This document shows positions 55,508 through 64,000 of a stretch of DNA of 64,000 bases, in pieces. The stretch comes from Bog-756 sp963710495. Its GTDB lineage: Bacteria; Actinomycetota; Acidimicrobiia; Acidimicrobiales; RAAP-2. The stretch lies in NCBI GenBank assembly GCA_963710495.1, contig CAVQAI010000009.1, positions 62,001 to 126,000 of the forward strand. Direction: 5' to 3'. Positions within the stretch are counted from its first letter, which is position 1, and each line of letters opens with the position of its first letter. The notes under the pieces are model-generated. The model had not been told where the DNA came from. It ran no database searches and saw nothing but the letters and a program-made list of their open reading frames with translations. A program made the position numbers and the translations under genes.

Positions 55508-55515
<8 letters not shown>
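54007..55515 (-). CDS. gltD: Glutamate synthase small subunit
   Basis: 502 residues. N-terminal Fe-S region with CMDCGIPFCHDGCPLGNLIPEWN and RLCPAPCEGSC. FAD site VAVVGSGPAGLAAAQQL; NADPH site VIIIGGGDTGADCLGT; C-terminal GVFVCGDMTRGQSLIVWAVAEGR. It feeds electrons from NADPH to GltB for making glutamate from glutamine and 2-oxoglutarate. Its ATG lies 8 bp inside the gltB end, so the subunits are translationally coupled. Confidence 0.96.
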
Positions 55516-60139
<4,624 letters not shown>

Positions 60140-60316
60140 GGGTGTCGCTCCAACAAGGGAAGGGGATGTGCCCGCCCGGGACGACGCTGGCCCATGCGTG
60201 GTCCCAAATTCTACACCGCCCCTGCGTTCCGGGGTCGACAATGTTCCGCCTCACGCCCCGCCGTCGTCCGCCACACGCCACGCCGCCGCCCGGGTACCGC
60301 AGCCTACCATTGGGGC

Positions 60317-61524
60317 GTGGCAGCACACCCGGCCCGGGACGTCGTGGTCGTCGGCGGTGGGGTGATCGGACTGTCCGTCGCCTGGTCGGCGACGAGGGCG
60401 GGCCTGTCGGTCTCGGTGGTGGACCCGGCACCGGGACGGGGCGCGACCTGGGCGGCGGCGGGCATGCTGGCGCCGGTCGGCGAAGCCAACTTCGGTGAGG
60501 AGGCACTGACCACCCTCAACATGGAGGCCGCCCGGGCCTGGCCGGTGTTCGCCGCCGACCTCGAGTCGACGACCGGGCAGATGGTCGGGTACGTCACCCG
60601 CGGCACCCTCCTGGTGGCGGCCGACCCGTCGGACATGGCGGCCCTCGACGACCTCATCGGCTACCGGGTCGGGCTCGGCCTGGGTGCCGACCGGCTGAGC
60701 GCCCGCCGGTGCCGGGCATCCGAGCCCCTGCTCGCCCCCGGCGTCCGGGGCGGGGCCGATCTGGTCGGTGACCACCAGGTCGACAACCGGCGCCTGGTCG
60801 AGGCGCTGGCCCAAGCCTGCAAGGTCGGCGGCGTCGACCTGGCGGCCGACGAGGTCGCCGAAGTGGAGGTCCGTGACGGGCGGGCCCTCGGGGTCGTCCT
60901 CCGGCAAGGAGGCCGCCGGCCGGCCGGCGCCGTGGTGGTGGCCGCCGGGTGCCGGGCCGGCTCGCTGGAGGGGATCCCGGCGTCGGCGCGCCCCCGGTCC
61001 GGCCGGTGCGGGGCCTGACCCTCCGGCTGCTGGCGCCCGGCGGCTCTCCGGTCCTGGGGCGGACGGTGCGCGGCCTGGTCCACGGGCGCAGCTGCTACCT
61101 CGTGCCGAGAGCCGATCGCACGGTGGTGGTCGGGGCCACGGTCGAGGAGCGTGGCTTCGACCTGGCCGTCCGGGCCGGCTCGGTCGGCGACCTGCTCGAC
61201 GACGCCCGCCGGCTCATCCCCTCGCTCGAGGAGTGGACACTGGTCGACACGACCACGGGGCTGCGGCCGGGCTCGCCCGACAACGGGCCCATCGTGGGCC
61301 CGACCGAGGTGGCCGGCCTTCTGATGGCCACCGGCCACTACCGCAACGGCATCCTGCTCGCCCCGATCACCGCCACCGAGGTGGTGCGACTGCTCCGCAC
61401 CGATGGGTGCACCGGGGGCGACGGCCCCTTCGCCGCCTTCGGCCCCGACCGGTTCGCCCCCGACCCCGGCCGGGCCCAGCCCGGGACGTCGGAGCCGCCG
61501 GCGCGGTCGGGGGCGGGACGATGA
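60317..61524 (+). pseudogene. thiO: Glycine oxidase ThiO, apparent frameshift
   Basis: From GTG 60317: FAD motif VVVVGGGVIGLSVAW, TWAAAGMLAPVGEA, and VVVAAGCRAGSLEGIPAS. The frame then stops at 61018. In the next frame sense continues as PPVRPVRGLTLRLL, GLRPGSPDNGPIVGPTEV and TGHYRNGILLAPITA to 61524. The break is at a run of five C (60991-60995); one more C restores a full-length protein of about 402 residues. As its neighbours thiS, thiG and thiD are intact, a sequencing error is likely. ThiO makes iminoglycine for the thiazole moiety of thiamine. Confidence 0.85.
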
Positions 61525-61724
61525 CCACCGTCCAGGTCAACGGAACACCCTGGGACGGCCCGCCCGGCACCACCGTGGACGGGCTGGTGGACGAGTGGTG
61601 CGACACGCCCCGTGGTGTCGCCGTGGCCGTCAACGGCGAGGTGGTCCCCAAAGGCCGGTGGGCGTCCACCCCTCTGGTGCACGGGGACCGGGTCGAGATC
61701 GTCACCGCCGCCGCCGGCGGCTGA
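61521..61724 (+). CDS. thiS: Sulfur carrier protein ThiS
   Basis: 67 residues, beta-grasp ubiquitin-like: TTVQVNGTPWDGPPGTTVDG, VAVAVNGEVVPKGRW and GDRVEIVTAAAGG. The C-terminal Gly-Gly becomes a thiocarboxylate that donates sulfur to ThiG. ATG overlaps the thiO stop by 4 bp. Confidence 0.93.
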   Translation: MTTVQVNGTPWDGPPGTTVDGLVDEWCDTPRGVAVAVNGEVVPKGRWASTPLVHGDRVEIVTAAAGG

Positions 61725-61764
61725 GTCGGACGGGCCGGGCTTCGTCCGACGGTACCGTGGACCG

Positions 61765-62598
61765 GTGGACCGACCGCTCCCCGCAGCCGCCCCGGCGACC
61801 GAGCGGTCGCATCTGTCCCCGGTGCCGGCGGGCGACCCGCTGGTCGTGGCCGGGAAGATCCTCGGCTCCCGGCTCATCATCGGCACCGGCGGCATGGCCA
61901 GCCCCGACTCGTTGCGCGAGGCCCTGGTGGCCTCGGGCACGGCCATGGCCACCGTGGCCGTCCGCCGGGTCGACCCCGAGACCCGCCACTCCCTGGTCGA
62001 CCTCCTCCACCAGCTCGACATCGACGTCCTGCCCAACACGGCGGGGTGCTTCACCGCGGCCGATGCCGTCCTGACCGCCCAGCTGGCCCGCCAGGCGTTC
62101 GGGACCGACTGGGTCAAGCTCGAGGTGATCGCGGACGACCGCACCCTGCTGCCCGACCCGGTCGAATTGCTGGTGGCGGCCGAGGAGCTGGTCGACGACG
62201 GCTTCACCGTCCTGCCCTATTGCGGCGACGACCCGGTGACCGCCCGGCGGCTCGAACAGGCCGGCTGCGCTGCGGTCATGCCCCTCGGCGCCCCCATCGG
62301 CAGCGGGCTCGGCATCCGCAACCCCCACAACATCGCCCTCATCGCCGAAGAGGCCCGGGTGCCGGTGGTGCTCGATGCCGGGATCGGCACCGCATCCGAC
62401 GCCTGTGCCGCCATGGAGCTGGGGTGCGACGCGGTGATGGTGGCCTCGGCCGTGACCCGAGCCCGGCAACCCGGGCTGATGGCCGCGGCCATGCGGGACG
62501 CGGTGGCCGCCGGGCGCGCCGCCCGGCTGGCCGGTCGCATCACCCGCCGGTACCACGCCGAGGCCTCGAGCTCGTTCGAGGGCATGATCGACCGGTGA
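61765..62598 (+). CDS. thiG: Thiazole synthase ThiG
   Basis: 277 residues from GTG 61765. Family motifs: RLIIGTGGMASPDSLREAL, VLPNTAGCFTAADAVLTAQLAR, WVKLEVIADDRTLLPD (with the Schiff-base Lys), VMPLGAPIGSGLGIRNP and VPVVLDAGIGTASDA. It forms the thiazole phosphate from deoxyxylulose phosphate, iminoglycine and ThiS thiocarboxylate. The open frame reaches back into thiS, but conserved sequence starts after this GTG. Confidence 0.95.
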   Translation: MDRPLPAAAPATERSHLSPVPAGDPLVVAGKILGSRLIIGTGGMASPDSLREALVASGTAMATVAVRRVDPETRHSLVDLLHQLDIDVLPNTAGCFTAADAVLTAQLARQAFGTDWVKLEVIADDRTLLPDPVELLVAAEELVDDGFTVLPYCGDDPVTARRLEQAGCAAVMPLGAPIGSGLGIRNPHNIALIAEEARVPVVLDAGIGTASDACAAMELGCDAVMVASAVTRARQPGLMAAAMRDAVAAGRAARLAGRITRRYHAEASSSFEGMIDR

Positions 62599-63476
62599 CC
62601 GTCCCGGGGCCGCCGGTGGCCCTCACCATCGCCGGATCCGACTCGGGATCCGGGGCTGGCATCCAGGCCGACATCAAGTCCATGGGGGCCCTCGGCGTGC
62701 TGGCCACCACCGCCATCACCGCGGTGACCGCCCAGAACACCACGGCCGTGACCCATGTCCACTACGTGCCCGTCGAGATGGTCGACGCCCAGATCGACGC
62801 CGTCCTCGACGACCTGGACGTGAGGGCCACCAAGACGGGGATGCTCGGCACGGCCCAGTGTGTGGGCGCCGTCGGACGACGGGCCGCCGCAGGCGACCTG
62901 CCGCAGTTGGTGGTGGACCCCGTCATGGTGGCCTCCACCGGGCGTGTGCTGCTGGCCGACGACGGGGTGGGCGCCTACCGGCGCGATCTCCTCCCCCACG
63001 CGTTGATCGCCACCCCGAACCTCTGGGAAGCGGCGCTCCTGGCCGGCATGTCGCCGTCGGCCGGCCGCGACGTCGATGCCATGGTCGAGATGGCCCGCCG
63101 CATCCACAAGCTCGGTCCGGCCTGGGTGCTGGTCAAGGGTGGCCACCTCCCCGGCGTCGCCTCCCAGGATGCCGGCCGGGCCCCGGAGCGGGTGAGCGAC
63201 GTGCTGTTCGACGGCACCGAGGTGATCCGCCTGGACCGCCCCCACGTCGACACCCCGAACACCCACGGCACCGGCTGCTCGCTGTCGGCGGCGATCGCCG
63301 CCCGACTGGCCCGGGGCGACGACGTGCCAAGGGCGGTCGTCGCCGCCGGTGCATTCGTCCACACCGCCCTGCGGGGTGGTGCCGACTGGCGGCTGGGTGG
63401 GGGGCACGGGCCGCTCGACCACTTGGGATGGTCGGATGCCCGGGGCGGGGCCGGGACCGGGGGCGGGCAGGACTGA
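62595..63476 (+). CDS. thiD: Hydroxymethylpyrimidine (phosphate) kinase ThiD
   Basis: 293 residues from GTG 62595, overlapping the thiG stop (GTGA). Ribokinase-like fold: LTIAGSDSGSGAGIQADIKS, GALGVLATTAITAVTAQNT, VDPVMVASTGRVLL, and the catalytic DTPNTHGTGCSLSAAIAA. It phosphorylates the pyrimidine branch of thiamine synthesis. It is the last gene of thiO-S-G-D and is followed by a strong hairpin. Confidence 0.95.
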   Translation: MTVPGPPVALTIAGSDSGSGAGIQADIKSMGALGVLATTAITAVTAQNTTAVTHVHYVPVEMVDAQIDAVLDDLDVRATKTGMLGTAQCVGAVGRRAAAGDLPQLVVDPVMVASTGRVLLADDGVGAYRRDLLPHALIATPNLWEAALLAGMSPSAGRDVDAMVEMARRIHKLGPAWVLVKGGHLPGVASQDAGRAPERVSDVLFDGTEVIRLDRPHVDTPNTHGTGCSLSAAIAARLARGDDVPRAVVAAGAFVHTALRGGADWRLGGGHGPLDHLGWSDARGGAGTGGGQD

Positions 63477-63529
63477 ACACGATCCGGGCGACCGGGGAAC
63501 TCCGAGATGCAACCCGGCCGGGAGATGCA

Positions 63530-63561
63530 AAGTGGCCGGGTCCCAGAAGACCCGGCCACTT
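63530..63561 (+). terminator. Strong hairpin after thiD
   Basis: AAGTGGCCGGGTC (63530-63542) and GACCCGGCCACTT (63549-63561) form a perfect 13-bp stem with a 6-nt loop, 54 bp after the thiD stop. It is followed by CCCCCCTTAT rather than a T run, as is common in high-GC actinobacteria. Confidence 0.75.
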
Positions 63562-63829
63562 CCCCCCTTATCCCTCAGGATCCTTCCGCCAATGCCGCTG
63601 GATCGTACCCCTCCGCTTGGCGAGTTAGGGGGCTCGCCGATGCTGAAGGCATTCTGAAGGATCGGCTGTCGAAAGTAAACATGTTGTGAACAGGGTGTCT
63701 CACTCTTCGCAGTCGACTGCTCGCTCTACGTGTTTACAACCGAAGGCTGAGGGCGGTCGGCGGGTCACCTGACGTCGTGAGGTGGCCGGCTACGTGGTCG
63801 GCCCGGGTCGGTCGTAGCATGTGGCCGTC
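63562..63829. other. Intergenic region before the last gene
   Basis: 268 bp of lower GC. GTAAACA (63675-63681) and its inverse TGTTTAC (63731-63737) lie 49 bp apart, and AACATGTT (63678-63685) is a small palindrome overlapping the first. No ORF is supported. It may hold a regulated promoter for the gene at 63830. Confidence 0.35.
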
Positions 63830-64000
63830 ATGGCCACGACGTCACCGGAAACCGGACCGGGCGCCCCGGCGGGGCGGCCCGAAGTCGGTCCGGTGGAGCC
63901 CCACGTGCCCACCCCCTCGGTCCGCGGGCCGGCCCTCATCGTGCTCGGGATCGCCGTCTTCATCGTGGTCGCCGGCGTGGTGGCCTCCGCCATCGGATCC
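63830..64000 (+). CDS. N-terminus of a membrane protein, cut by the window end
   Basis: 57 codons from ATG 63830 are visible: a Pro/Gly-rich cytoplasmic head followed by a membrane helix (PALIVLGIAVFIVVAGVVASAI, about residues 33-54). It continues beyond the window. An alternative ATG lies at 63819 in another frame. The identity cannot be told. Confidence 0.6.
   Translation, partial: MATTSPETGPGAPAGRPEVGPVEPHVPTPSVRGPALIVLGIAVFIVVAGVVASAIGS

Noticed and set aside
60140..60316. A TPP riboswitch before thiO
   Set aside because: The leader lacks the conserved CTGAGA and late ACC-GAACCTGA-type elements on either strand.

Overview
The window is high-GC actinobacterial chromosome. It carries a complete Pup-proteasome locus, a fused F420 synthase (FbiC) and a Tat/HelY cluster in the mycobacterial order. 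It also has secreted proteins with the YWLVASDGGVF-type repeats that are abundant in Acidimicrobiia. An acidimicrobiial species is the best guess, inferred from gene content only. No rRNA, tRNA or CRISPR array was seen.

Left part, 1-30 kb, is dense housekeeping sequence. From 13.2 kb down to 1 the minus strand carries mpa/arc, dop, pup, prcB, prcA, pafA, two tandem signal peptidases, tatA/B, tatC, a Ski2-like helicase and a ThyX-like gene cut by the window edge. A ferredoxin gene diverges from mpa. A four-gene minus operon ends in trmI. On the plus strand, cupin and FIST genes precede a pentose-phosphate operon (tkt-tal-gnd-zwf-pgl, mostly with stop/start overlaps), then fbiC and a LOG-family gene. 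An acyl-CoA synthetase and an NlpC/P60-transglycosylase wall hydrolase diverge at 30 kb.

Middle part, 31-52 kb, is an accessory region of visibly lower GC with many lone genes and frameshifts. It holds two large secreted repeat proteins, a SARP-like regulator, a rhodanese, DsrE and PH-domain proteins, a P1B-ATPase fused to hemerythrin, a ferritin-like protein, an IS110-family element and small regulators. A dispersed, partly palindromic repeat (copies near 31.0, 35.0, 38.0, 43.4 and, divergent, 49.9 kb) sits at the borders between these gene groups. Its first copy forms the 3' end of the NlpC/P60 gene. This is the most unusual structure in the window.

Right part, 52-64 kb, returns to housekeeping: an alpha/beta hydrolase, a Lys/Ala-rich phasin- or histone-like protein, gltD-gltB (glutamate synthase), and divergent thiO-thiS-thiG-thiD (thiamine biosynthesis) with a strong hairpin after thiD.

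Apparent frameshifts occur in at least nine places, including in thiO. Two are clearly at G or C runs, so sequencing or assembly error must be excluded before any of these genes is called a pseudogene.
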